From: Tous-C4FEB sp044356555
Lineage (GTDB): Bacteria; Verrucomicrobiota; Verrucomicrobiia; Opitutales; Opitutaceae
Direction of reading: 5' to 3'
DNA length: 64,000 bases
Assembly: GCA_044356555.1 (NCBI GenBank)
Contig: JBIKWB010000024.1
Coordinates: forward strand, 18,315-82,314
The position numbers and the translations under genes are program-made. Below, piece after piece: positions 16,200 through 25,145 of this stretch (position 1 is its first letter; every line of letters starts with the position of its first letter). The notes below the pieces were generated by a model. The model did no database searches. It worked only from the letters and a program-made list of their open reading frames with translations, and was not told the origin of the DNA.

Positions 16200-17861
16200 A
16201 TGTCACCCTCGCGCCCGCCCGCCTCCGCGAGCCCCCGCCTTCGTCTCTCCGGGCCTTCCGCGCTGCTCTCAGCACTCCTCTGCGTCTTTTTCCTCCCTGC
16301 CTGCGCCAAAAAAAATCCCACGCCCTCTTCCGACACCGCGCCCCAAGTCCTCCGGCTCAGCCAACGCAACGAACCCGCCGACCTCGACCCCGCCACCGCC
16401 ACGCTGCCCGACGAATTCTTCATCATCCGCGCGCTCGCCGAGGGCCTCGTCACCGCCGGCCCCGACGGCCGCACCCCGCAGCCCGCCGCCGCCTCCCGCT
16501 GGGAAATCTCGCCCGACGCGCTCACTTACACGTTTTACCTCCGCCCCGAGGCTCGCTGGTCCAACGGCGATCCCGTCACCTCCGGCGACTTCATCGACTC
16601 TTACCGCCGCATCCTGACGCCCGCCACCGCCGCGCCCAAAGCCTCTCTTTTTTTTCAGGTAAAAAACGCCCGCGCCTTCGCCGCCGGCACTTTGACCGAC
16701 TTTTCCTCCGTCGGTTTCACCGCGCCCGATCCCCGGAAACTCGTCGTCACGCTCGAGCACCCTACGCCCGCGTTTCTCCTCTACGTCGCCAGCGGCCCTT
16801 GGCTGCCCGTTCACCCGGCCACCGTCGCGAAGCACGGCCGCACGTGGACCCAGCCCGCGCATCACATCGGCAACGGGCCCTTCACCCTCGCCGAGTGGCG
16901 CCAACAACAACGCATCATCGTCAAAAAAAATCCCGCCTACCGCGCCGCCGCGGCCGTGCGCCTCGACGAAATCCAGTTTCTCCGCTTCGACAGCGGCGAT
17001 ACCGAAGAGCGCGCCTACCGCGCCGGCCAAGTCGATGTCACGATGTCGGTTCCCGTTTCAAAACTTGAAACCTACACCCGCGACCGCCCCGCCGAGATCT
17101 TCCAAACGCCCCTCGCCGAGACCCGCTACCTTACCTTCAACACCCGCCGCTCGCCCCTCGACGATCCCAGCGTCCGCCGCGCCCTAAGCCTGGCCATCGA
17201 CCGCGAAAAAATCACCGCCCTCGTTCTCCGCGGCGGCCAACTCCCCACCACGACCTTCCTCCCGCCGTCTTTGGTGGAGCCCGATCTCCGAACGGGCTCT
17301 CCGAATCCCACGCCCCAAGCCTCCACTCCCTCGCCCCTCGCCCACGCCCGCGAGGCGGCCGCCCTCCTCACCGCCGCCGGCTTCCCTGGCGGCAAGAACT
17401 TCCCCCGCCTTGAACTCACCGGCTGGTCGCAGACCCCCGTGCTCGAGGCGATCCAAGCCATGTGGAAATCCACCCTCGGGATCGACGTCGCGATCGCGCT
17501 CCGCGACGCAAAAGTCCACCTCTCCGCCCTCGGCACCGGCGACTACGACATCGGCTTCATCACTGAAATTCCCGACTTGGCCGATCCCGCCCCGTCGCTC
17601 GAGAATTTCACCACCGGCGCCCCCGGCAATTACCCCGGTTGGTCCGATCCCCGCTACGACGCACTCTTTGCCCCGCGTCCTCCAGCCTCTCCGCCCAAAC
17701 TCGAAGCGGTCGCTGCCGAAGCCCTCCTAATCGAAGCCGCGCCGATCGCCCCGCTTTATTTCAACACGAAAAACTGGCTCAAATCCCCCCGCGTCCAAGG
17801 CTGGCAAGAAGACCCGTTCTGGTCCCGCGAATACGTCGGCGTATTTCTTACCGCGCCGTGA
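16200..17861 (+). CDS. Oligopeptide ABC transporter substrate-binding lipoprotein (OppA family), second copy
   Basis: 553 residues, lipoprotein signal with FLPAC (Cys 35). Same architecture as its left neighbour: VLRLSQRNEPADLDPATATL, SRWEISPDALTYTFYLRPEA, RWSNGDPVTSGDFIDSYRRI and RRALSLAIDREKI, in identical order and spacing. The shared segments (WEIS-DALTYTF, RWSNGDPVT, RRALSLAID) point to a tandem duplication, but the paralogues have drifted, most in the ligand-contact lobe, so they may bind different peptides. The gap of 36 bp between them holds repeat D. No transporter membrane genes are nearby. Confidence 0.92.
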   Translation: MSPSRPPASASPRLRLSGPSALLSALLCVFFLPACAKKNPTPSSDTAPQVLRLSQRNEPADLDPATATLPDEFFIIRALAEGLVTAGPDGRTPQPAAASRWEISPDALTYTFYLRPEARWSNGDPVTSGDFIDSYRRILTPATAAPKASLFFQVKNARAFAAGTLTDFSSVGFTAPDPRKLVVTLEHPTPAFLLYVASGPWLPVHPATVAKHGRTWTQPAHHIGNGPFTLAEWRQQQRIIVKKNPAYRAAAAVRLDEIQFLRFDSGDTEERAYRAGQVDVTMSVPVSKLETYTRDRPAEIFQTPLAETRYLTFNTRRSPLDDPSVRRALSLAIDREKITALVLRGGQLPTTTFLPPSLVEPDLRTGSPNPTPQASTPSPLAHAREAAALLTAAGFPGGKNFPRLELTGWSQTPVLEAIQAMWKSTLGIDVAIALRDAKVHLSALGTGDYDIGFITEIPDLADPAPSLENFTTGAPGNYPGWSDPRYDALFAPRPPASPPKLEAVAAEALLIEAAPIAPLYFNTKNWLKSPRVQGWQEDPFWSREYVGVFLTAP

Positions 17862-18005
17862 TCGGCCGCCTCAGTCGTTCCGATTCCGCATCGGCTCCCG
17901 GCCTTTCTACCTCCCGCCGGAACCCGCTGGGTTCGGATTTCGCGGAAATATTCCATGCTCCCGATTTTCAGTTTCCAGCGCGTGCGGCGACCGCAGCCTG
18001 CCGCC

Positions 18006-18599
18006 ATGCGTTTCGTTTTCTTCACCCGCGCCCTCGCTTTCGCCGCAGCCGTTTCACTCGCGTTCAACGGCGTCGCGGCCGCCACCCGTGCGCCGATCTT
18101 GTTCTTCGACGGTCCTCTCGCCGACTTCGCCGACGAGGGCCTGCCTTACCGCCTCACCGCCGCGTTCCCCACCTCGCCCGACCCTATCACGGGTTGGCTC
18201 GGGGCCGTCGACGCCCGCTGGACGGTCGGCACGGGCTTCGCCTCCGTCTACGACAACTTCGACACCGGTACCAACAGCGTGCGTGACCGCGGCCGCGACG
18301 GCCTGCTGCTCAACGCCGGTCGCCAAACCCTCTGGCCCGTGCCCGTGAAGTTGCCCGCCGGCTCTCTCCGCCTCGAACTCGAGGCCGGCCTCAACTATGC
18401 GACCCGCAGCCTACCCGCGAACGGCACTCATTTGAGTTTCTCTCTTTTCGCGGGCTTTGAGTGGTCCAACGCCTCGGACAATCCGCGCGAATGGATCGCC
18501 GGCATCCGTTGGTTCCACCTGTCGCACGGCGGTCTCTTTGGCGTAAACGGCGGCTACGACGGCCTTCTCTTCCGCGTCGGTCGCCGCTGGAATTTTTGA
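18006..18599 (+). CDS. PagL-like acyloxyacyl hydrolase family outer-membrane protein
   Basis: 197 residues with a signal peptide (MRFVFFTRALAFAAAVSLAF, then NGVAAA). The mature part alternates hydrophobic and polar residues as expected for a small outer-membrane beta-barrel. Near the C-terminus it carries RWFHLSHGGLFGVNGGYDGL, which aligns in spacing with the lipid A deacylase PagL motif (His, Ser at +2, acidic at +14). Here the acidic residue is Asp rather than Glu, and the Asn after Ser is His. Inference: it may remove an acyl chain from lipid A. Overall similarity cannot be measured here. ATG at 18006 is preferred to an in-frame ATG at 17955 because of the signal peptide. Single gene. Confidence 0.6.
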   Translation: MRFVFFTRALAFAAAVSLAFNGVAAATRAPILFFDGPLADFADEGLPYRLTAAFPTSPDPITGWLGAVDARWTVGTGFASVYDNFDTGTNSVRDRGRDGLLLNAGRQTLWPVPVKLPAGSLRLELEAGLNYATRSLPANGTHLSFSLFAGFEWSNASDNPREWIAGIRWFHLSHGGLFGVNGGYDGLLFRVGRRWNF

Positions 18600-18782
18600 A
18601 TTCGACGCCGCTGCCGCTCCGACCGCCCCTTGCTCTTCTCATCGTCGCCCGGCCGCACGGTCGTCGCGTAACTATCTCCTAGGGCGAAAAATCCCATCTC
18701 AGAGGTGGACAGAGAGCCCCCAGTTTCTAATGTGCAACTCCAGCAAAGTCACAACCCCTGTGAACGCCCAAACCCTGTCTCT

Positions 18783-21197
18783 ATGAACACCAAAACCCAC
18801 CTGAAAAAAGCCTGCTGCGCGTTCATCGCGCTCAGCACGCTCGCCCTCGCCCAAACCGCTCCCGTCGCCCCCGCGACGAGCGCAGAGTCCGAAACCGTCA
18901 AACTCACCGAGTTTACCGTGAAGGCCGAGCCCAACCGCGGCTACGCTGCCTCGGAGACCCTCACCGGCAGCCGCGTGCGCACGCAGATCGCCGACCTCCC
19001 CTACACCGTCAACGTCCTCACCAGCGAATTCTTCGAGGACTTCGGCATTTTTGAGTTCTCCGACAACCTCATCCAGGTCGGCGGCTTCACCGGTCTCGAC
19101 GTCGGCGGCGGCTTCAACCTTCGCGGCTTCGGTTCGACGTCCCAGCTCCGCGACGGCTTCTTCCGCCTCGGCCGCTATGGTTCCAGCAACGTCGACCGCA
19201 TCGAAATCATCAAGGGCAACAACGCCGCCATCTACGGCCGCACCTCTCCCGGCGGCATGATGAACATGGTCTCCAAACAGCCCCGGGCAAAAGAAAGCCA
19301 GCGGCTTTCGATCAACTACGGCAACGAGGGCACCCAGCGCGGCACGCTGGAGACCGCCGGTCCCGTGGCGCGCACCGCGCTCGGCAGCCTCAACTACATT
19401 TTCACGGCCTCCCATTTCCAAAAGGAGTTCGACATGGAGTATGCCCGCAACCGGAACCAGGAATACTACCTCGCCGTCAAAAATGACTTTCCCGACGGCT
19501 CGAGCCTCTTCATGTCCGCCGAATACTTCCTGCAGATCCGGCACTCACCCAACAGCTCCGCCCCGCTGGTCATCGACCAAAAGCGCACGACCGACCTCTC
19601 CGACGACGTCGCCGTCGGCTACGCCAAGAATCTCGCCCGCTTCAACGCCCATGGACCCCGCAGCCAGCTCGACCGTGGTTCCTCCAACTACGGCGCCGTC
19701 TACGACAAAAAATTCACCGATATCTTCAGCACCCGCATCGCGTCCAACTACTACCTCGCCCGCCGCTGGGACTATAACCAAAACAACAGCTGGGGCACCA
19801 TTAACATCAACCCGCCGGCCAATGCCACCACCGGCATCGTTCCCCCCGTTACGTCCACCCGCGGTGCCGTCCCCAACACGACCCGCATCATCGAAGACGG
19901 CGGCGGCCTGCAGGCCGACCTTCTCGCCCAATACAAAACCAATCGCGGCAAGATCGAGCACAAGACTCTGGTCACCCTTGATATCAACGACTACTACCGC
20001 TGGGACCCTTCGCTCTCCTACGCCAACCCGAGCCATCCCAACCTCGTCGCTTGGAACGCCGCCGGATCGGGCCGCGTCGTGACGCTTGATTCCAACCTCA
20101 ACCCCACCAGTCCGATCACCTACTTCACCGCGCCGCTCGACCCCACCATCGGCGTAAAGACCCGGCATCAAAAGCGCCGCATCACCGTCATCGGCGGTCT
20201 GCTTCGCCAACAAAGCTCCTTCATGGAGGGTCGCCTGCTCACCTTCGCCGGTCTTCGTTTCGACTCGGTTCGTTTCCGCGATCGCGACTTTATCGGCTTC
20301 GCACCTACGGCCACCGCTCCCATCCCTTACGTCACCGGCTCGATGATCGACAAGACGATCAACCTCACCAAGCCCAACCTCGGCTTTAACTACAAACTCA
20401 CGTCCAACCTGCGCATCTACGGCAGTTACAGCGAGAGCTACTTCGTTTCCCAGAACGACAACGCCGCCCAGCATTACGATCCCACCTTCAAACCCGAGGT
20501 AGCCGATGGTTACGACTACGGCTTCAAAGGCTCCTTCTTCGAGGACCGCCTCAACTTTACGGTCAGTGGCTACTACGCCAACCGTTACAACGTCAGCGTC
20601 ACCAACCTCGTTGAGACTCCGATCGGTTCGGGAAATTTTGTCCAAGTCAACGAGCGCGAAGGCGACCAACTCGTTCGCGGTTATGAAATCGATGTCACCT
20701 ACAAGGTGAACAATGAAGTCTCCACCGGCGGCAGCTGGGGCCACGTCTATTCCATCTACACCGACTTCGGCGAAGCGAATCCCGCTGCCATCGGTCGCCG
20801 GGTCAACGGTGTCTCACCGCAAAACGGCAGCGTTTACGTGAAGTATGAGCCCAAAGGCGGCGCGCTCAACAACTTCTCCTTCAACGTCAGCGTCTCCCAC
20901 CTCGCCCAAACGCCCACCGAGGCGCCCAACGCCGGTGATACGTACAGCACATCAGCGACCGGTGTCCGCACGGTCACCCGCTCCACCCGCCAATATGCTC
21001 TGAGCACCCCGTCGTTCACCCTCTGGAGTGTCGGCGCCCGCTACAAACTCCCCCGCACGGGCAATTTCGACCATACCCTCGCGCTCAATATCAACAACCT
21101 GTTCGACAAGGAATACCTCCGCGTCAATCGCCTCATCGGGGAAAAACAGGCGATCCTGTTCACCTACACGATCAATCGCTCCGGCTCGCGCCGCTGA
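18783..21197 (+). CDS. TonB-dependent outer-membrane receptor
   Basis: About 804 residues. ATG at 18783 gives a signal peptide (LKKACCAFIALSTLALAQTA). A short TonB-box region (KLTEFTVKAEPNRGYAAS) leads to the plug domain with SRVRTQIADLPYTVNVLTSE, the conserved DVGGGFNLRGFGS, the strand VDRIEIIKGNNAAIYGRTSP and GGMMNMVSKQP. A 22-strand barrel follows, with FNYKLTSNLRIYGSYSESYF and NNLFDKEYLRVNRL at the end. This family takes up siderophores, cobalamin or glycans using TonB energy; the ligand is unknown. The last strand is followed by RSGSRR, so the usual C-terminal aromatic residue is missing. A terminator follows at 21229-21259. Confidence 0.93.
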   Translation: MNTKTHLKKACCAFIALSTLALAQTAPVAPATSAESETVKLTEFTVKAEPNRGYAASETLTGSRVRTQIADLPYTVNVLTSEFFEDFGIFEFSDNLIQVGGFTGLDVGGGFNLRGFGSTSQLRDGFFRLGRYGSSNVDRIEIIKGNNAAIYGRTSPGGMMNMVSKQPRAKESQRLSINYGNEGTQRGTLETAGPVARTALGSLNYIFTASHFQKEFDMEYARNRNQEYYLAVKNDFPDGSSLFMSAEYFLQIRHSPNSSAPLVIDQKRTTDLSDDVAVGYAKNLARFNAHGPRSQLDRGSSNYGAVYDKKFTDIFSTRIASNYYLARRWDYNQNNSWGTININPPANATTGIVPPVTSTRGAVPNTTRIIEDGGGLQADLLAQYKTNRGKIEHKTLVTLDINDYYRWDPSLSYANPSHPNLVAWNAAGSGRVVTLDSNLNPTSPITYFTAPLDPTIGVKTRHQKRRITVIGGLLRQQSSFMEGRLLTFAGLRFDSVRFRDRDFIGFAPTATAPIPYVTGSMIDKTINLTKPNLGFNYKLTSNLRIYGSYSESYFVSQNDNAAQHYDPTFKPEVADGYDYGFKGSFFEDRLNFTVSGYYANRYNVSVTNLVETPIGSGNFVQVNEREGDQLVRGYEIDVTYKVNNEVSTGGSWGHVYSIYTDFGEANPAAIGRRVNGVSPQNGSVYVKYEPKGGALNNFSFNVSVSHLAQTPTEAPNAGDTYSTSATGVRTVTRSTRQYALSTPSFTLWSVGARYKLPRTGNFDHTLALNINNLFDKEYLRVNRLIGEKQAILFTYTINRSGSRR

Positions 21198-21213
21198 TCG
21201 ATTTTTCCGCGGG

Positions 21214-21663
21214 TCAAATCGCGCTTCCAAGGCGGGGACCAAAAGTCCCCGCCTTTTTTGCGCCCAAATTCAACCGTTCCCGCCTCGCCGCCGCCCGCCC
21301 CAACACCGCCCGACACAGGGCCTCTCCTCGATTAAAGTCCCGGCACGTCTGCGGCCGCGTCTCGTAGATCGTGCAGAGCATCGTCGCCGCATCCAGCGCC
21401 ACACACGCTCCGTCACCCCGTTGATCCATGCAGCGCACGCCTTCGTGCTCAGTCGTCAAAGCCGCCTCCACCACATCCCCCGCGCGCAATTCCACCACCA
21501 AGTGACAGCAACGCCCGCAACCGGCGCACAATGGAATTTCGGGCAGATTTGTAATGGCGCGCAGCCCGACGACTCCGGCGCCCGGTGGCGATCCTTTTGA
21601 TTTCCTTCGCGCGCAACCCCGCGCCACGCTTCCGGTCAATCCCACCGTGGCCGCAGATTCCAC
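21214..21663 (-). CDS. YkgJ-family (UPF0153) cysteine cluster protein
   Basis: Up to 149 residues. The core has the metal-binding pattern CAGCGRCC, then VRCMDQRGDGACVALD, MLCTIYETRPQTCRDF and ALC, which is typical of the putative zinc/iron-chelating YkgJ family. Function unknown. Start uncertain: no ATG; GTG at 21663 would overlap the divergent cardiolipin synthase gene by 110 bp, while a TTG at 21531 would start directly at the first Cys. The C-terminus runs through the TonB receptor's terminator hairpin (21229-21259), which codes for the last residues. The core is well supported, both ends are not. Confidence 0.7.
   Translation of the reverse strand: MESAATVGLTGSVARGCARRKSKGSPPGAGVVGLRAITNLPEIPLCAGCGRCCHLVVELRAGDVVEAALTTEHEGVRCMDQRGDGACVALDAATMLCTIYETRPQTCRDFNRGEALCRAVLGRAAARRERLNLGAKKAGTFGPRLGSAI
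21229..21259 (+). terminator. Rho-independent terminator after the TonB receptor
   Basis: Eleven-base-pair stem AAGGCGGGGAC/GTCCCCGCCTT, loop CAAAA, T-run to 21259. It also forms the 3' end of the minus-strand YkgJ-like reading frame. Confidence 0.9.
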
Positions 21664-22810
21664 CGCTTCCCATCCGCAACTTCACCCCGCCAACGCCCGT
21701 TGGCTGGCCACCGGCGCCGTCGCTTACCGCCGGATGCTCGCGCTCATCGACGCCGCCCACACCTCCATCCGCTGCGAAACCTACATCTGGGGCGACGATC
21801 GGGTCGGCACGCGGTTCCGGGCCGCCTTGATCCGGGCCGCCGCCCGCGGCGTGCGCGTTCAGGTCCTCGTCGATGGCGCCGGTTCCTCCGCGTTGCCCGC
21901 CGACTACTGGCGCGCCCTGCACGCCGCCGGCGGCACGGCGCGGGTTTTCAATCCGCTCACGTTCCGCCATTTTTCCATCCGCGATCACCGCAAACTCCTC
22001 CTCATCGACGATTACACTGCCATCACCGGCGGCTTCAACATCGCCGCCGACTACGATGGCGACGGCGTCACCGCCGGTTGGCGCGATCTGGGGATCGAAC
22101 TCAACCACCCGCCCGCCCTCCGCCAACTCGCGCACTCCTTCGACGCGATGTTCACCGCCCACACCCTCCACCCTTGGTTGCTGCGCAATCTGCCCCGGCG
22201 GAAGAACCGTTCCCCGCGTCACCCGCCGGCGGTCGGTCCCGTCCTCTTCAGCGGCCCGCATCTCGTGCGCAACGAGTTCAGCCGCCAGCTCCTGAAGCTC
22301 CTCAAGCACGCGCACCACGTCCGGCTCGCCTCCGCTTACTTCGTGCCCAGCTTCCGCCTGCGCCGCGCCCTGCGCGCCGTCGCCCGCCGTGGCGGCACCG
22401 TCGAACTGCTGCTCGCCGGCCAGACCGACGTGCCGATCGCCCAACTCGCCGCCCGTTCCCTTTACGGCCCGTTGCTCAAAGCCGGCGTCCGGATTTGGGA
22501 ATACCAACCGCAGATCCTTCACGCCAAACTCGTCCTCGTGGATCACGCCGTTTTTGTCGGCTCCGCCAACCTCGACGCCCGCTCCCTCGCCATCAACTAC
22601 GAACTCACCGTCCACCTCAACGACCCCACCCTCGCCGCCGAAGCCGCCGTCGCGTTCGCCGCCGACCTCAAACAATCCCGCGTCATCACTTATCCGGAGT
22701 GGGAAAAAACCCGGACGTGGCTCACCCGCCTGCGCGGTGCTTGGGCCCGTTTTCTCATGACCAAAGTCGACCCTTGGCTCGCCCGCCGCCAGATGCGCGA
22801 TCTGTCGTAG
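21554..22810 (+). CDS. Phospholipase D-like cardiolipin synthase, ClsB type
   Basis: 418 residues with two HKD motifs: HRKLLLIDDYTAITGGFNIA and HAKLVLVDHAVFVGSANLDA. These residues form the active site of phosphatidyltransferases that make cardiolipin from phosphatidylglycerol or PE. There is no N-terminal membrane segment pair, unlike ClsA, and the length is near that of E. coli ClsB (about 413). LIDAAHTSIRCETYIWGDD marks the first domain start. It probably acts at the inner membrane. The start ATG at 21554 overlaps the likely 5' end of the divergent YkgJ gene. The next gene, Nudix, is convergent with a 14-bp gap. Confidence 0.9.
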   Translation: MARSPTTPAPGGDPFDFLRAQPRATLPVNPTVAADSTASHPQLHPANARWLATGAVAYRRMLALIDAAHTSIRCETYIWGDDRVGTRFRAALIRAAARGVRVQVLVDGAGSSALPADYWRALHAAGGTARVFNPLTFRHFSIRDHRKLLLIDDYTAITGGFNIAADYDGDGVTAGWRDLGIELNHPPALRQLAHSFDAMFTAHTLHPWLLRNLPRRKNRSPRHPPAVGPVLFSGPHLVRNEFSRQLLKLLKHAHHVRLASAYFVPSFRLRRALRAVARRGGTVELLLAGQTDVPIAQLAARSLYGPLLKAGVRIWEYQPQILHAKLVLVDHAVFVGSANLDARSLAINYELTVHLNDPTLAAEAAVAFAADLKQSRVITYPEWEKTRTWLTRLRGAWARFLMTKVDPWLARRQMRDLS

Positions 22811-22824
22811 CGCCCCCCCACAGA

Positions 22825-23373
22825 TCAACGCCCGGGCGTCTTCCGCACCATCCGCGCCATCGACTCTTCCGGGTTCAGCGCGGTCACCCCGTTTACCGGC
22901 ACCCACGCGAGTTCCTTCGACTCGTTCACGGCGCGCACCAGCGGCTCGCTCGGGTCCGCCTCGATCATGAACCGCACATCGTAGTGCCAGTGCGCCGGGT
23001 CCGTCTTCCGGGCTGGGATCCAGTGCCGATCCACGTCGAAAATCTCCGCGCTCACCGGCCGCAGTCGCGTGAGTCCGCTCTCCTCGCTGCCTTCGCGCAT
23101 CGCGACCGCGAGCAAATCCCCGTCGCCATCCGCATGTCCGCCGAGTTGCAGCCACTTTTCCAATTTCAAATGATGGGTGAGCAGAGTCCGCTCCCGCGCC
23201 GCATCAACGATCCAAGCCGATCCCGTCAGATGCCCCGGCACGCAGGCGCGCAACAAGCACCCCGGCTCCCTTTCGACAAAACTGATCGTGTCCGCCACCA
23301 TCGCCGCCTCATGCGCATCGCTGACCCGCGCCGCATGGCACCGCAACAATCCCAAAATCAGTTCATGCTCCAT
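22825..23373 (-). CDS. Nudix hydrolase
   Basis: 182 residues. The Nudix box is GGHADGDGDLLAVAMREGSE then ESGL. The REGSEESGL half is standard; the Glu expected seven residues before REG is Gly, as I recall for the subfamily with GGHADGD. ATG at 23373 (MEHELILGLLRCHAA) is preferred to a frame opening 114 bp upstream. It should cleave a nucleoside diphosphate linked to another moiety; the substrate is unknown. Convergent with the cls gene, separated by 14 bp. Confidence 0.85.
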   Translation of the reverse strand: MEHELILGLLRCHAARVSDAHEAAMVADTISFVEREPGCLLRACVPGHLTGSAWIVDAARERTLLTHHLKLEKWLQLGGHADGDGDLLAVAMREGSEESGLTRLRPVSAEIFDVDRHWIPARKTDPAHWHYDVRFMIEADPSEPLVRAVNESKELAWVPVNGVTALNPEESMARMVRKTPGR

Positions 23374-23597
23374 CCGCCCGACTAAGCCAGTTCCGCCACC
23401 GGGGGAAAGCCCGGATCGCACCTCCCGCCGCCGGACCCTCGCCCACATAGCCAAAATTACCGGCCGGTCCCTCGTTGCTGACGTCACCCAAACCGCCGAC
23501 CCTTAAGGACCGAATCATCGACAACGCCACCCCAGCAACCGCCCACCTCCCTGGCCTCCGTCTTCTCTCCTCTGCCCTCAGATCTCCACCCTCCTCC

Positions 23598-24179
23598 TCA
23601 CCTCGTCTCAAACCACTTCGGCTCCGCCTTCACCGCGCCTGCCGCCTCAATCTGTGGAAATATCTCCGGGACCGTATTCGCCACGCGAAACAGATCCATG
23701 TTTGCCGGTTTGAAGAATTTCTCCGCGAGCATTTTCTCAAAGAGACGGATGAGGTCGTCGTAAAACCCGTCTTGGTTCAAAAACACGCACGGCTTCCGCA
23801 CCACATCGAGCTGCCGCAGGGTGAGGATCTCCATGATCTCCTCGAGCGTACCGAAGCCGCCCGGCAGCGTCACAAACGCATCCGCCCGCGTCTCCATGAG
23901 CAACTTTCGCTCGCGCATCGTGATGACCGAAATGAGTTCGTCCGCCTCGTCGAACGCCAGCTCCCGCACCTTCATGAACTCCGGGATTACGCCGACGACC
24001 TTTCCGCCGGCCGCCTTGGTCGCCCGCGCCACTGCGCCCATCAACCCCGTCTTGCCCCCGCCATAAACCAACCCCCACCCTTGCTCCACCAGCAACGCCC
24101 CCAACTCCTCCGCGGCCGCATAATACTTGGGATCAAGCCGGTCGCTGGAAGCGCAATAGACGCAGAGGAGTTTGGTCAT
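23598..24179 (-). CDS. LOG family protein (TIGR00730; cytokinin riboside 5'-monophosphate phosphoribohydrolase-like)
   Basis: 193 residues, Rossmann fold. The conserved pair is MRERK (residues 88-92) and PGGFGTLEE (106-114), the catalytic signature of LOG enzymes, which hydrolyse N6-modified AMP or AMP to a base plus ribose 5-phosphate. VYCASSD and WGLVYGGGKTGLMGAVA begin the fold. In bacteria the role is nucleotide salvage; true cytokinin activation would be inference. The ATG at 24179 lies 9 bp from a CTCTCA-type repeat shared with the gluQRS gene. Divergent from gluQRS. Confidence 0.93.
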   Translation of the reverse strand: MTKLLCVYCASSDRLDPKYYAAAEELGALLVEQGWGLVYGGGKTGLMGAVARATKAAGGKVVGVIPEFMKVRELAFDEADELISVITMRERKLLMETRADAFVTLPGGFGTLEEIMEILTLRQLDVVRKPCVFLNQDGFYDDLIRLFEKMLAEKFFKPANMDLFRVANTVPEIFPQIEAAGAVKAEPKWFETR

Positions 24180-24188
24180 GGCTAAAAA

Positions 24189-24220
24189 GTTGAGAGCTGA
24201 GAGTTGAGCGTTGAGAGATC
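24189..24220 (-). repeat. Dispersed intergenic repeat, family C, copy 2
   Basis: On the minus strand it reads GATCTCTCAACGCTCAACTC then TCAGCTCTCAAC, close to the copy at 13195-13227. It fills the gap between the divergent LOG and gluQRS genes and contains the first possible TTG start of gluQRS. Confidence 0.6.
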
Positions 24221-25140
24221 AAACCCAAAGCTCCGCACTGCTCCCGTCTCCTTTGTCGAATCCCAACTCACAACCTTCAACTCGCAGCCCGGCGCACTCC
24301 GCCCCCGGCGCACCCGCGCCCTATCGCGGCCGCCTCGCGCCTTCTCCCACCGGGCACCTCCACCTCGGCCATGCCCGCACGTTCTGGTTCGCCGCCGAAC
24401 GCGCCCGCGCCGCCGGCGGCACTTTGTTTCTCCGCAACGACGATCTCGACGCCATCCGCTTCCGCCTCGATTTCGTCGCCGCCATGCTCGAAGACCTGCG
24501 TTGGCTCGGCTTCACCTGGACCGAACCCATTATCAACCAGAGCGAGCGGCTGCCACTTTACCGCGCCGCCCTCGCCCGCCTCCACGCCGCCGGTGCCATC
24601 TTTCCCTGCACCCGCACGCGCCGCGATGTCCTCGATGCCCTCGGCGCGCCCCACGAGGGCGCCGCGCCCGCACCCGATGATGAACCGATCTACCCGCCCC
24701 AATTCCGTCCGCCCGCCGACGCCCCGCTCCCGCCGCTCTCCGACGCGCTCGCCGTCAACTGGCGCCTCCGCGTCCCCGAAGGCGAAACCCTCACGTTTCA
24801 CGACAACTCCCTCGGTCCCCAATTCGCTACCGCCGGCCGCGACTTCGGCGACTTTCTCGTCTGGCGCAAAGACGGCGTGCCCAGCTACCAACTCGCCTGC
24901 GCCGTGGACGACGCCGATCTCCGGATCACCGAAGTGGTCCGCGGGGCCGACCTCGTGAAAAGCACCTTTCGCCAACTGCTCATTTTCCGCGCCCTCGGCG
25001 TGCCTGCGCCGCAGTTTTTTCACGCCCCGCTGATGCTCGACGCCGCCGGCGTGCGCCTCGCCAAACGCCACGACGCCCTCAGCCTCCGAACCCTCCGCGA
25101 ACAGGGCAAGACTCCCGGTGGAATCGTCGACGCTTTTTAA
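24211..25140 (+). CDS. gluQ: Glutamyl-Q tRNA(Asp) synthetase
   Basis: Up to 309 residues. It is a truncated GlutRS-like enzyme with the class I motifs GRLAPSPTGHLHLGHARTFW (HIGH variant) and RLAKRHDALSLRTL in the KMSKS place. LQLGC-type insertion is reduced to PCTRTRRDVLDA; LRITEVVRGADLVKSTFRQL is typical. It charges queuosine in tRNA(Asp) with Glu, without an anticodon domain. Start uncertain: only TTG codons at 24211 or 24253 are available, and the first lies inside repeat C; family similarity begins at YRGRLAPSP, about 40 residues in. It is divergent from the LOG gene. Confidence 0.88.
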   Translation: MRDQTQSSALLPSPLSNPNSQPSTRSPAHSAPGAPAPYRGRLAPSPTGHLHLGHARTFWFAAERARAAGGTLFLRNDDLDAIRFRLDFVAAMLEDLRWLGFTWTEPIINQSERLPLYRAALARLHAAGAIFPCTRTRRDVLDALGAPHEGAAPAPDDEPIYPPQFRPPADAPLPPLSDALAVNWRLRVPEGETLTFHDNSLGPQFATAGRDFGDFLVWRKDGVPSYQLACAVDDADLRITEVVRGADLVKSTFRQLLIFRALGVPAPQFFHAPLMLDAAGVRLAKRHDALSLRTLREQGKTPGGIVDAF

Positions 25141-25145
25141 CCTGC

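Noticed and set aside
23374..23597. Minus-strand frame between the Nudix and LOG genes with a Gly-rich stretch
   Set aside because: No start, no family resemblance and no clear coding bias.
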